Positions 1 through 6,792 of a DNA stretch of 41,212 bases are shown one piece after another; the stretch's first letter is position 1; each line of letters begins with the position of its first letter. This DNA is from a virus. The stretch is from positions 77,581 through 118,792 of the IMG/VR virus record IMGVR_UViG_3300012984_000013, one strand, 5' to 3'. The notes below the pieces were generated by a model. The model saw only the letters and a program-made list of their open reading frames with translations, had not been told where the DNA came from and ran no database searches. The translations under genes were made by a program, and so were the position numbers.

Positions 1-501
1 AGTAAATCTAATAAATTCGATGATTTAGGATTCCTGGCTTGGATAGACGAAAATAACCAAGAACAGTTACTTTATTATTGGGTAACTACAGATCCAGGAA
101 AGTCCTATTTATTAGCTCCAATGAAGAGAGATGGGTGTATCATTACTGTTCCAGGTCAATATTTAGAAGTATTTGCTATAGGATTACATAATGGTAAATA
201 TCAATGTTTCAAACAAGTTGGTAAAATGGCCTATGTAAGAGATAATAATAAAGATGAAATTCTTGATTTTTCCCTGTACAAGGACCCTGAAAAGGCTAAA
301 ACTAATATATTTTGGGATATTTGTAATACGAATTATCATAGAGCACATGAATTCAAAATAGTAGAGTACGTTTTTAATTATAGCGCGGGATGTACTGTTG
401 TAAAAAATCCAGAAACTTACAAAAAACTTATTGAATTACAGAATAAAAGCAGTAAATTTGGATTTCAAAGATTTGATTACACTTTATTTGAAGAACAATG
501 A
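1..501 (+). CDS. Peptidoglycan-active enzyme-like protein, 5' end outside window
   Basis: The frame is open from the first base to the TGA at 499-501, so this is the C-terminal 166 residues of a longer protein; the ATG at 121 is internal. The visible part has the pattern H-R-A-H followed about 15 residues later by S-A-G-C (His at codon 113, Cys at codon 131 from the edge). This resembles the H...S-x-G-C active site of YkuD-type L,D-transpeptidases. Similar sequences, with a T-T-D-P-G segment and P-G-Q-Y, recur in Bacteroidota phages and are often suspected lysis or cell-wall enzymes. The fold assignment is inference from the motif only. The stop overlaps the next start as ATGA. It could be an endolysin or a virion-associated cell-wall enzyme; no signal peptide can be judged because the N-terminus is missing. 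Confidence 0.75.
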   Translation, partial: SKSNKFDDLGFLAWIDENNQEQLLYYWVTTDPGKSYLLAPMKRDGCIITVPGQYLEVFAIGLHNGKYQCFKQVGKMAYVRDNNKDEILDFSLYKDPEKAKTNIFWDICNTNYHRAHEFKIVEYVFNYSAGCTVVKNPETYKKLIELQNKSSKFGFQRFDYTLFEEQ

Positions 502-632
502 AAATATATAAAGAATTCTATTTTGGTATAGGATTAGGATATACACAAGTGTACTTCCAACACCTTATTATACTACCTTTTATCGTAATACTAATTGATC
601 TTGAAAATGACGAAGTTTTGGGGAATAAGTGA
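498..632 (+). CDS. Small membrane protein, 44 aa
   Basis: A 44-residue frame starts at an ATGA junction with the preceding gene and ends 26 bases inside the phosphoesterase gene. Residues about 10-34 are hydrophobic (F-G-I-G-L-G-Y near the start, then L-I-I-L-P-F-I-V-I-L), followed by an acidic tail, which fits one transmembrane or re-entrant segment. No family is recognised with certainty. Its position directly after a possible cell-wall enzyme makes a lysis accessory role conceivable, but nothing in the sequence proves it. The coupled start and the hydrophobic block support a real gene. Confidence 0.55.
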   Translation: MKIYKEFYFGIGLGYTQVYFQHLIILPFIVILIDLENDEVLGNK

Positions 633-1281
633 TACACATGGAATGCATAGACAAGCTATAATTCCTGATAATGTAGATTGTATCTTATATGGTGGAGATA
701 GCACTAATTCTATGAATTTAAACCAGAATCTTATAGAATTTGAAGATTTCTTTAATTGGTTCTCCGAACTAAGTATTCCTAACAAAGTCCTCATAGCTGG
801 TAATCATGATATACATTTAACTAAACAGTATATTAAAGATAAGGTTAAAGAAGCTGGGATTATTTATCTTGAGGACGATTATTTTACTTTAAATAGTATT
901 AAAATCTTTGGTTCTCCTTGGACTCCCAGATATGGAGATTGGAGCTTTATGAAAGATAGATCTAAAATGGACCCTATTTGGAGACATGTAGAGCCAGATA
1001 CAGATATATGGTTAATACATGGTCCTCCAGAAGGAATACTAGATCTAACTGAGGACAGAGAGTATAGATTAGTACAAGCAGGGGACATTTCTCTATATAA
1101 GAGAGTTATGGAAAAAAGACCAAAGTATGTAGTATATGGTCATATTCATGATTTTAAGACTTGTAAGAATTTTGGTACTTTAAAAAGAGACTTCGGAACT
1201 ACTTTTATGAATGTTAGTAGTGTTGAAGATGGAAGATTTGATAAAGGTCTTATCCATAATGGAATAACATTCGAACTATAA
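607..1281 (+). CDS. Calcineurin-like metallophosphoesterase
   Basis: The protein of 225 aa carries all blocks of the calcineurin-like phosphoesterase fold in order: G-I-S-D-T-H-G (DxH) at the N-terminus, G-G-D-S, A-G-N-H-D-I-H, I-H-G-P-P near residue 140, and Y-G-H-I-H toward the C-terminus. These residues bind the two metal ions, so catalysis on a phosphodiester or phosphomonoester is likely. The substrate (nucleic acid end, cyclic nucleotide or protein) cannot be read from sequence. The ATG at 607 is preferred over an in-frame TTG at 595 because the conserved first strand begins right after it. No signal peptide is seen, so it should be cytoplasmic. It precedes two small genes and the helicase in the same direction. 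Confidence 0.9.
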   Translation: MTKFWGISDTHGMHRQAIIPDNVDCILYGGDSTNSMNLNQNLIEFEDFFNWFSELSIPNKVLIAGNHDIHLTKQYIKDKVKEAGIIYLEDDYFTLNSIKIFGSPWTPRYGDWSFMKDRSKMDPIWRHVEPDTDIWLIHGPPEGILDLTEDREYRLVQAGDISLYKRVMEKRPKYVVYGHIHDFKTCKNFGTLKRDFGTTFMNVSSVEDGRFDKGLIHNGITFEL

Positions 1282-1292
1282 CAACTACTACT

Positions 1293-1529
1293 ATGAAAAG
1301 CACAGAAGAAAGAACACAACTGATTAATCAATTATCAGAGTCAATTTATCATTGGAAACATGCAGATCCTTTAAATATGCTGTTTTTTAACGAATTTATA
1401 GCAGAAGAAGTATCTCAAATGGATATAGACCATGATGATAAATTAGTGGTAACAGAAGCTTTAGAGAAGATATTTAACATAGTACTGAAATATGAACAGA
1501 GAAACATACTTGCTGATGAGAAACAATAA
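1293..1529 (+). CDS. Hypothetical protein, 78 aa
   Basis: A small acidic, mostly helical protein without Cys, membrane segment or recognised domain. It starts 12 bases after the phosphoesterase stop and overlaps the next gene. Two predicted helices flank a D-I-D-H-D-D segment near the middle. No function can be assigned. Confidence 0.7.
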   Translation: MKSTEERTQLINQLSESIYHWKHADPLNMLFFNEFIAEEVSQMDIDHDDKLVVTEALEKIFNIVLKYEQRNILADEKQ

Positions 1530-1737
1530 TTCTCTTGACTATGTATTTGATTACTATGTAAATAGTGATGTACATAAGGATAAAGAGAAGTTGAGTTATG
1601 AGCAATTTTGGTTTGCTTTCAGTAAATGGCCATTTGCTCAGATTACAGCAGATATTCTGACTCAATATTATGATCATCTCTATACTATTGTTAAAGTAGA
1701 AGATCTCAAAAAAGGCATAATTTTAAAGTATATATGA
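1516..1737 (+). CDS. Hypothetical protein, 73 aa
   Basis: A small protein rich in aromatic residues (Y-D-Y-Y, F-W-F-A-F-S-K-W-P-F) with no recognised domain. Two in-frame ATGs exist; 1516 is preferred over 1492 because it shortens the overlap with the preceding gene from 38 to 14 bases. The stop overlaps the helicase start as ATGA, which suggests translational coupling. It ends in L-K-Y-I, resembling the K-I-K-Y-I end of the helicase, but that is probably an effect of AT-rich ATGA junctions. Confidence 0.65.
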   Translation: MRNNNSLDYVFDYYVNSDVHKDKEKLSYEQFWFAFSKWPFAQITADILTQYYDHLYTIVKVEDLKKGIILKYI

Positions 1738-2813
1738 GTAAGCAAACCGAATTACAAGACCAATTTGCCAAAAAAACAATAGATTTCTTTAAATCTAATA
1801 AGCATGGCTTCGCAAATTTAAGTATTCGATTTGGTAAAACCAGATATGCTATAGAAGTACTAAAAGCTCAGTTTAGTAATTGTACAGTATTACTCTGTTA
1901 TCCAGATAATCTATTAAAGGATAGCTGGATAGCAGAGTTCTCAAAATGGGAATATAGTAATCCTAACGTAGTATTTGTTAACTTCTCTTCTTTACATAAA
2001 TATAAAGATAAGGCTTTTGATTTTATAATATGTGACGAATTTCATAGTTGTTCAGACTTGGAGAGAGACTACTGTCACCAGATAATGACCAATCATAAGG
2101 ATACCAAATTCTTAGGGTTATCAGGAACTGTAAGTAGTGAAACTAAAGGAGAATGGGGACTTAAGGAGATAGTTAAGTATACTACTGATGAAGCTATTAG
2201 AGATGGAGTAGTTGCTAATTATCAGGTTACTGTCCATTTAGTAAGTCTTGACAACAAAATCAAGACTCCTAATAGTAAGGGTAAAATGTTGACTGAAAAA
2301 CAAAGGTATGACAACTATTCTTATGTTATAGATAAGATGATAAAGGATGGTAGGAATTCTATGCACTTAGCTCTTACCAGGAATAGACTATCATTATCTT
2401 CTATTGGAAAGATAGAGTATACTAAAAAGCTACTTAAATCTCTATCTGATAAAAGAGTTATAGTATTTACAGGGTTAAATAAAGTAAGTGATTCTTTAGG
2501 TATATGTTCATATCATTCAGAATCTGCTGAAAATAGTACTTTTATGAACTTCATAGAAGGTAGAATAAACCAATTAGCTTTATCTGCTATGGGAAAAACT
2601 GGTATAACATATCCCTTGCTTGATAGTGTAATTTTACTTAACTTTACATATAATAAAGAGGAAAGTAGTCAAATTCTAAACAGAGCTATAAAACTAGACT
2701 ATAACGGTAAAATAGCTGATCTTCATGTAATTTGCCTCCAGGAAAAGGCGGAGCTTAAAAAAGTTAAAGAATCTCTTAGTATGTTAGATCCTTCCAAGAT
2801 AAAATATATTTGA
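1734..2813 (+). CDS. Superfamily 2 helicase (DEAD/DEAH-like ATPase)
   Basis: A compact 359-aa superfamily 2 ATPase. Motif I is a variant Walker A (S-I-R-F-G-K-T-R at residues about 30-37), motif II is D-E-F-H at 101-104, motif III is S-G-T at 130-132, and the C-terminal RecA lobe holds Q-I-L-N-R-A, in the place of motif VI. This supports ATP-dependent unwinding or translocation on nucleic acid, probably in replication or recombination; it is short for the class and has no accessory domains. The start is an ATGA overlap with the preceding gene. The last 15 residues (K-E-S-L-S-M-L-D to K-I-K-Y-I) recur at the end of the following endonuclease gene. The helicase does not couple by ATGA to its neighbour, as most genes here do; that junction now belongs to the endonuclease. 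I infer that the current 3' end was supplied by the inserted element. Confidence 0.88.
   Translation: MSKQTELQDQFAKKTIDFFKSNKHGFANLSIRFGKTRYAIEVLKAQFSNCTVLLCYPDNLLKDSWIAEFSKWEYSNPNVVFVNFSSLHKYKDKAFDFIICDEFHSCSDLERDYCHQIMTNHKDTKFLGLSGTVSSETKGEWGLKEIVKYTTDEAIRDGVVANYQVTVHLVSLDNKIKTPNSKGKMLTEKQRYDNYSYVIDKMIKDGRNSMHLALTRNRLSLSSIGKIEYTKKLLKSLSDKRVIVFTGLNKVSDSLGICSYHSESAENSTFMNFIEGRINQLALSAMGKTGITYPLLDSVILLNFTYNKEESSQILNRAIKLDYNGKIADLHVICLQEKAELKKVKESLSMLDPSKIKYI
2766..2813 (+). repeat. Helicase 3'-end tail, copy 1 (recoded)
   Basis: The last 15 codons and the stop of the helicase. Copy 2 is at 3911-3958. The two 48-base copies encode the same 15 residues except P-S versus Q-T (13 of 15 identical). 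Only 31 of 48 bases match, and both Ser codons that are conserved switch between the TCN and AGY families. Confidence 0.85.
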
Positions 2814-2818
2814 TTTTA

Positions 2819-2850
2819 TTTGTTTATTAATATAAATTAGCATATATTTG
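2819..2850 (+). promoter_or_regulatory. Bacteroidota-type promoter for the LAGLIDADG gene
   Basis: TTTG at 2819-2822, then exactly 20 bases, then TATATTTG at 2843-2850. This fits the Bacteroidota consensus TTTG (-33) and TAnnTTTG (-7). It lies in the 59-base gap between helicase and endonuclease, 22 bases before the endonuclease ATG, so the element probably carries its own promoter. Confidence 0.7.
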
Positions 2851-2872
2851 CAAGTATATGTTAAAATAAGCT

Positions 2873-3958
2873 ATGAAAAGATCAGAAATAAAAGAAGATG
2901 ACTTGGTAAGTGACTACTTGAAAGGACTACCTTTCTATAAATGCTGTATTAAGTATAAAACTTCAGAGAAAAGGATACGAGAAATATTATTAAGAAATAA
3001 TATTACAATTAGAAATAAATCAGAATCTTTTGGAATAACAAAAGAAGTAGAAAGTAGTATTGTAAATTCATATACAAACCTTAGAAAAAGTCAATATTTA
3101 ATAAGTAAAGAATTAAATATACCACATGAGACTATTTCTAATATATTAAAAAGAAATAATATCAAGATAGAAAAATGGCAATATAATGTAAATCATAATT
3201 TTTTCCAAGATATAAACACTCCTGAAAAAGCATACTTCTTAGGTTGGATGATAAGCGATGGTTGTAATAAAAGTAAGGGTATCCATATAAATTTGCAGAA
3301 AAAAGATGAGTTCATTTTAGAGATTTTTAAAAAAATAATAGAGTATGAAGGACCTCTATATTATCAGAAAGGAAGATGTCTAAATTGTGATGATCTAGTA
3401 TCATTGGTCATATATTCTACTAAATTATCCGAAGATCTATCTAAATTAGGTATAGTACCAAACAAGTCTCATTATACATATTTCCCTGATATCCCTGAAG
3501 AATTATATCCTTATTTTATAAGAGGAGTATTTGAGGGAGATGGTACAATTTCCCAAATTGGGAATGGTGTTTATAGAGTAGGATTTTCAGGTACTTTTAA
3601 ATTAATGAGTGATATTCTACAAGTATTAATAAAAAAATGTGATATAAATAGCCTAAAAGTCTCCAGAGTAGGAAAACAGACTACTCACACCTTAATTATT
3701 TCAGGGTCTTATCAAGCACTAAGAGTAATGAATTACTTATATAAGGATAGATTAGATTTAGTCTTAAAAAGGAAATATGAAAAGATATTTAGTATAAATC
3801 CTGGGTTAAAAAGTATATTTTACAATAATATGATTTACTCTATAAATGAAGTAGCTAGTAAATTATCAAAAAATAAAAACGACAGACTGAAAATTTTAAG
3901 AAAATTAAGGAAAGAGAGCTTATCTATGCTCGATCAAACTAAAATTAAATATATATGA
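2873..3958 (+). CDS. LAGLIDADG homing endonuclease with helix-turn-helix N-terminus
   Basis: A 361-aa protein. Residues about 1-105 contain two helix-turn-helix-like units (S-E-K-R-I-R-E-I-L-L and P-H-E-T-I-S-N-I-L-K) that would bind DNA. Two LAGLIDADG helices follow, Y-F-L-G-W-M-I-S-D-G near 120 and Y-F-I-R-G-V-F-E-G-D-G near 218, each ending in the acidic metal-binding residue, so it is a single-chain two-motif enzyme cutting double-stranded DNA at a long site. Residues about 310-345 look like a further small DNA-binding unit. The last 15 residues repeat the helicase C-terminus and end in an ATGA overlap with the next gene, so the original helicase tail appears fused in frame to the endonuclease. 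It has its own promoter. A simple group I intron is unlikely because the upstream helicase is complete without splicing. Confidence 0.88.
   Translation: MKRSEIKEDDLVSDYLKGLPFYKCCIKYKTSEKRIREILLRNNITIRNKSESFGITKEVESSIVNSYTNLRKSQYLISKELNIPHETISNILKRNNIKIEKWQYNVNHNFFQDINTPEKAYFLGWMISDGCNKSKGIHINLQKKDEFILEIFKKIIEYEGPLYYQKGRCLNCDDLVSLVIYSTKLSEDLSKLGIVPNKSHYTYFPDIPEELYPYFIRGVFEGDGTISQIGNGVYRVGFSGTFKLMSDILQVLIKKCDINSLKVSRVGKQTTHTLIISGSYQALRVMNYLYKDRLDLVLKRKYEKIFSINPGLKSIFYNNMIYSINEVASKLSKNKNDRLKILRKLRKESLSMLDQTKIKYI
3911..3958 (+). repeat. Helicase 3'-end tail, copy 2 (probable original)
   Basis: The last 15 codons and stop of the endonuclease frame, encoding the same peptide as 2766-2813 apart from Q-T for P-S. 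The stop forms ATGA with the gene at 3955, the junction type most common in this operon. I infer that this is the remnant of the original helicase 3' end. Confidence 0.8.
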
Positions 3959-4167
3959 CAAGTAGAGATTTTTGTTATTGGATGCAAGGATTTTTTGAGA
4001 TTCAAAACCCTGAAAGTATAGAAAAAGATAAAGTAGAAATGATTAAGAAACACTTAAATCTAGTATTCAAGCATGAAATAGATCCTTCTATGGGAGATGA
4101 AGAACATCAAAAAGCTTTGAATAAGTTTCATTCTACAGGTAAATCAGATGTAGTAATAAGATGTTAA
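3955..4167 (+). CDS. Conserved phage protein of unknown function, 70 aa
   Basis: The start is an ATGA overlap with the preceding frame. The N-terminus M-T-S-R-D-F-C-Y-W-M-Q-G-F-F-E and the segment L-N-L-V-F-K-H-E-I-D-P are typical of a small protein family that I recognise from many Bacteroidota phages, where it has no assigned function. The fold is probably all-helical, and no membrane segment is present. The family usually appears near replication genes. Before the insertion it would have been translated directly after the helicase, which suggests a functional link. Confidence 0.8.
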   Translation: MTSRDFCYWMQGFFEIQNPESIEKDKVEMIKKHLNLVFKHEIDPSMGDEEHQKALNKFHSTGKSDVVIRC

Positions 4168-4181
4168 AAAATTAAATATTT

Positions 4182-4253
4182 ATGAATTATCTATTATTAT
4201 TCTTGGTTACTATTCTACAAAATGGTAGCTTTACACTAAAATTAAACCAATAA
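4182..4253 (+). CDS. Possible 23-aa hydrophobic peptide
   Basis: A short frame beginning M-N-Y-L-L-L-F-L-V-T-I-L fills most of the 89-base gap before the Sak4-like gene. The hydrophobic start could be a membrane peptide, but the length gives almost no statistical support, and the same bases hold a near-consensus promoter. Confidence 0.2.
   Translation: MNYLLLFLVTILQNGSFTLKLNQ
4202..4233 (+). promoter_or_regulatory. Near-consensus promoter upstream of the Sak4-like gene
   Basis: CTTG at 4202-4205, 20 bases, then TAGCTTTA at 4226-4233: one mismatch in each box of TTTG / TAnnTTTG. The following bases, CACT then AAAATTAAACCAA, match the leader after the better promoter at 29024 (TATC then AAATTAAACCAA), which raises confidence. 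Confidence 0.4.
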
Positions 4254-4256
4254 AGA

Positions 4257-5105
4257 ATGAGTAAAGAAACATTAGAAGTAAAAAAGAAAGAAGAAATAGT
4301 ATTACCAGATGAAGTATCACCAGTTGGTGAGAACTTACCACCCAAAGACTTTATTGTACTCAGTATTCCCAAGATGGGAAAGGGTTCTATTTTTGGAGAT
4401 TTTACTACAAAATATAATGCTCTTGTATTTGGTCTTGAAAAAGGAGGTTATGAATATATTCCAGCTAGAAAGATAGAAATTCACTCTTCTGATGAAACTA
4501 CTCAATGGGAAGCATTTCAGAACTATATTAAGTATAGAAAAGCTCTTCTTGAACAAAAAGGTAAGTATGATTACCTTATTATTGATGGTTTAGCTGATTT
4601 AGATGAACTGTCAGTTATTGGAGGCACCCTAGCTTATATGGATACTGTTATAGGTAAGAGTTTTAATAGGTCTAAAGATGGTCAGAAGATTCCATATGGA
4701 GAACCTGATTGGAAGCCTGTAACTAGCTTACCTGATGGTAATGGATATCAACATACTAGGAAATGGTTCCTTGAGCAAATCGATATCTTTAAGCAAATTG
4801 CTCCATATAGACTATATGCTGCTCACGTAGCTGATAAGACTATTAAAGATAATGGTAAGGAAGAAATTACTACTGGAGAAATAGCACTTACTGGTCAATT
4901 AAAACGTATATTTGCATCAAAAGTAACAGCTTTGGCTAAATTAATAGCTGATGGAGATGACAGATACCTTAATTTTGAAGTAGCTAATGAGAGTATTATT
5001 GCTGGTTCTAGAGCACCTCAATTAGAGGGTAAAATCCTTATCTCTAAGAAATTAAAAGATGGTAAGATAGAAACATATTGGGATAGTATTTATAAAACTA
5101 AATAA
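4257..5105 (+). CDS. Sak4-like RecA-fold NTPase (AAA_24 type)
   Basis: A 282-aa P-loop NTPase of the kind found in phage recombination modules. The nucleotide-binding loop lies at residues about 36-44 (S-I-P-K-M-G-K-G-S); the usual Ser/Thr after Gly-Lys is displaced by one Gly, an unusual form. Walker B is Y-D-Y-L-I-I-D-G at about 104-111. The rest, including H-V-A-D-K-T and a T-G-E-I-A-L-T-G-Q segment, fits Sak4/AAA_24 proteins, which assist single-strand annealing together with an SSB. An SSB-like gene follows three genes later, and RecA and a RecE-type exonuclease are encoded further right, which supports a recombination role. A near-consensus promoter precedes it. Confidence 0.75.
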   Translation: MSKETLEVKKKEEIVLPDEVSPVGENLPPKDFIVLSIPKMGKGSIFGDFTTKYNALVFGLEKGGYEYIPARKIEIHSSDETTQWEAFQNYIKYRKALLEQKGKYDYLIIDGLADLDELSVIGGTLAYMDTVIGKSFNRSKDGQKIPYGEPDWKPVTSLPDGNGYQHTRKWFLEQIDIFKQIAPYRLYAAHVADKTIKDNGKEEITTGEIALTGQLKRIFASKVTALAKLIADGDDRYLNFEVANESIIAGSRAPQLEGKILISKKLKDGKIETYWDSIYKTK

Positions 5106-5107
5106 AA

Positions 5108-5986
5108 ATGGAAAAAACGAGAGAACAACTGATTAAAGATTACAAAAAAGCTAATCAAGGTAGGAAAGTACAACTTGCTAGGAAAGCAGGATTTAATAGT
5201 GCTAGTGACTATCTTAAATATTTACAAAGTGCGAGTCCTGCTAAAAAGACTAAAATTAAGGTAAAAGAAACTCCTAAGAAGGAAATGTTGGATTATGTAG
5301 TAGCTTTTGATACTACTGGTAGTATGGCATCTTATCTTGCAGATGTTAAAAAACATGTAGAAAACCTTATTCCAGAGATGTTTTCACAAGATATCGATCT
5401 TAAAATGAAAATTATTGCTTTTGGAGACTATTGTGATATGACTTCAGATAAAATCTTTGGTAAAGCTTACCAAGAATCTAAATTTACTGATAATAAGGCT
5501 GAATTGATGAATTTTGTTAATTATGCACAAAGTACATCAGGTGGAGATTCTCCAGAGTTCTATGAACTTGTAATTAAGAAAATTACAGAAGAAACCCCTT
5601 GGAGAGATGGTGCTAAGAAAGCTGTACTATTTATTGCTGACTATGATCCGCACCCTGTAGGATATTCATATGGTAGTAAAGTAGAGAACAATCAAATTGA
5701 TTGGAGAAAAGAAGCTAAAAAAGCAGCAAATAAGGGTATTTCATTCGATACCCTTGCTATCCTTGGAGATAAATTTCCCTGGTATAAAGAATTGTCTCAA
5801 ATTACAGCAGGTGTATGGATGCCATTCCAATCATCTAATAAGATGAATGAAGTATTCAAAGCTTCTGCTTATGCTAGAGGATCAAGTAAGTCTAAAATGT
5901 CATTTGCTACAGCTTATACTGCTGCTGTAGATTCAGGAGATTCAGAATTAATTGGAACATATAAATCACTTTCAACACTTTTATAA
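5108..5986 (+). CDS. von Willebrand factor type A domain protein
   Basis: A 292-aa protein. Residues about 1-58 are a Lys-rich helical segment. From about 61 a vWA domain begins with D-Y-V-V-A-F-D-T-T-G-S-M, giving the metal-ion-dependent adhesion site D-x-T-x-S (68, 70, 72), followed by the later S-G-G-D-S-P-E-F loop typical of the fold. It probably binds a protein partner through a divalent cation. No signal peptide is seen, so it should act in the cytoplasm. It lies two bases after the Sak4-like NTPase gene. vWA proteins often work with AAA-type ATPases, and such ATPases are encoded here and at 15745, but a complex is only inference. Confidence 0.85.
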   Translation: MEKTREQLIKDYKKANQGRKVQLARKAGFNSASDYLKYLQSASPAKKTKIKVKETPKKEMLDYVVAFDTTGSMASYLADVKKHVENLIPEMFSQDIDLKMKIIAFGDYCDMTSDKIFGKAYQESKFTDNKAELMNFVNYAQSTSGGDSPEFYELVIKKITEETPWRDGAKKAVLFIADYDPHPVGYSYGSKVENNQIDWRKEAKKAANKGISFDTLAILGDKFPWYKELSQITAGVWMPFQSSNKMNEVFKASAYARGSSKSKMSFATAYTAAVDSGDSELIGTYKSLSTLL

Positions 5987-5993
5987 CTAAAAC

Positions 5994-6542
5994 ATGAAAA
6001 CTAACTTTAAAACACTTAAAACCGGAGAAGCTCTTTCAGAAGTACAATACTACAAGGTAGTAAAGATTGCTGGAGATAAAGTACAACTAAAAAATGGTCT
6101 AGATCAAGATATTGTAGTAGATAAAGCATATGTAGAAGATTGTCTTACCAGTGGTGAGCAGTTTACTAAGGAAGAAAAGATGAATAAGACTGATTTAGCA
6201 GCTTTATTCCTTAAAAGTACTAATACTGCCCTTACTGTAAGCTTTAATAAGCAAGTAAAAGAAGCTGATGTAGTAAAGGAGATTATGGATGCTTATACAG
6301 GTTCTACACCTAAATCTATTGAACTAGCCATTAAAAAAGCAGTTAAAAAAGGTCTAAATGGTGAAGAACGTATCCTTACAGGGTATCACTATGGTATTGT
6401 AGATGACTTTGGTCGTGTAAGTGCTACAGATATGAATATCCCTAAAGATCCAAGTGCATCCTATAATACTTCCCTTAGACTTGTAGATCCAAGAGAAATC
6501 AACTGGTTGATCCTTAAAGGAGTAAAATACGTAGTAAAGTAA
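5994..6542 (+). CDS. Hypothetical protein, 182 aa
   Basis: Unrecognised. The N-terminal 45 residues look like a small beta domain (Y-Y-K-V-V-K-I-A-G-D-K-V-Q-L). The middle is helical and basic, and the C-terminal part contains G-Y-H-Y-G-I-V-D-D-F-G-R-V and a closing L-R-L-V-D-P-R-E-I-N-W-L-I segment. There are no membrane segments. It follows the vWA gene by seven bases and overlaps the next gene by one base (TAATG), so it belongs to the Sak4-vWA operon. Confidence 0.75.
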   Translation: MKTNFKTLKTGEALSEVQYYKVVKIAGDKVQLKNGLDQDIVVDKAYVEDCLTSGEQFTKEEKMNKTDLAALFLKSTNTALTVSFNKQVKEADVVKEIMDAYTGSTPKSIELAIKKAVKKGLNGEERILTGYHYGIVDDFGRVSATDMNIPKDPSASYNTSLRLVDPREINWLILKGVKYVVK

Positions 6543-6790
6543 TGACAGATTTAGAGAAATATGAAGCTGTAAATAAATGTGAAACTATAGAAGAATTTGA
6601 AAAAGTTCTTCTTAGTTTTGCTGATGAAAGCGGTAGAATACAAGGTAGAACTAGAACATTTGATGCTAATAAAATGGCAGAAAATGCTAGAATCTATTAT
6701 AATGATGATATGGATGAACTCTCTCCTAATATAGTAACGAGAGAGTTTGGTCTTAGACAACAATTAATGTACATTAAATATTATAAATAA
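6542..6790 (+). CDS. Hypothetical protein, 82 aa
   Basis: A small acidic helical protein with no recognised motif. It starts at a TAATG junction with the preceding gene and ends two bases before the next start. It contains R-T-R-T-F-D-A-N-K-M-A-E-N-A-R-I, which may be a surface helix. Its context is the recombination operon. Confidence 0.7.
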   Translation: MTDLEKYEAVNKCETIEEFEKVLLSFADESGRIQGRTRTFDANKMAENARIYYNDDMDELSPNIVTREFGLRQQLMYIKYYK

Positions 6791-6792
6791 CT

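Noticed and set aside
1720-1740. Third copy of the helicase tail at the end of the 73-aa gene (L-K-Y-I)
   Set aside because: Only three or four residues match and the shared bases are the AT-rich ATGA junction.
2873-3958. Group I intron encoding the LAGLIDADG protein
   Set aside because: The helicase is complete before the insert and carries a full copy of its tail, so no splicing is needed; I also see no clear intron core elements in the 59-base spacer.
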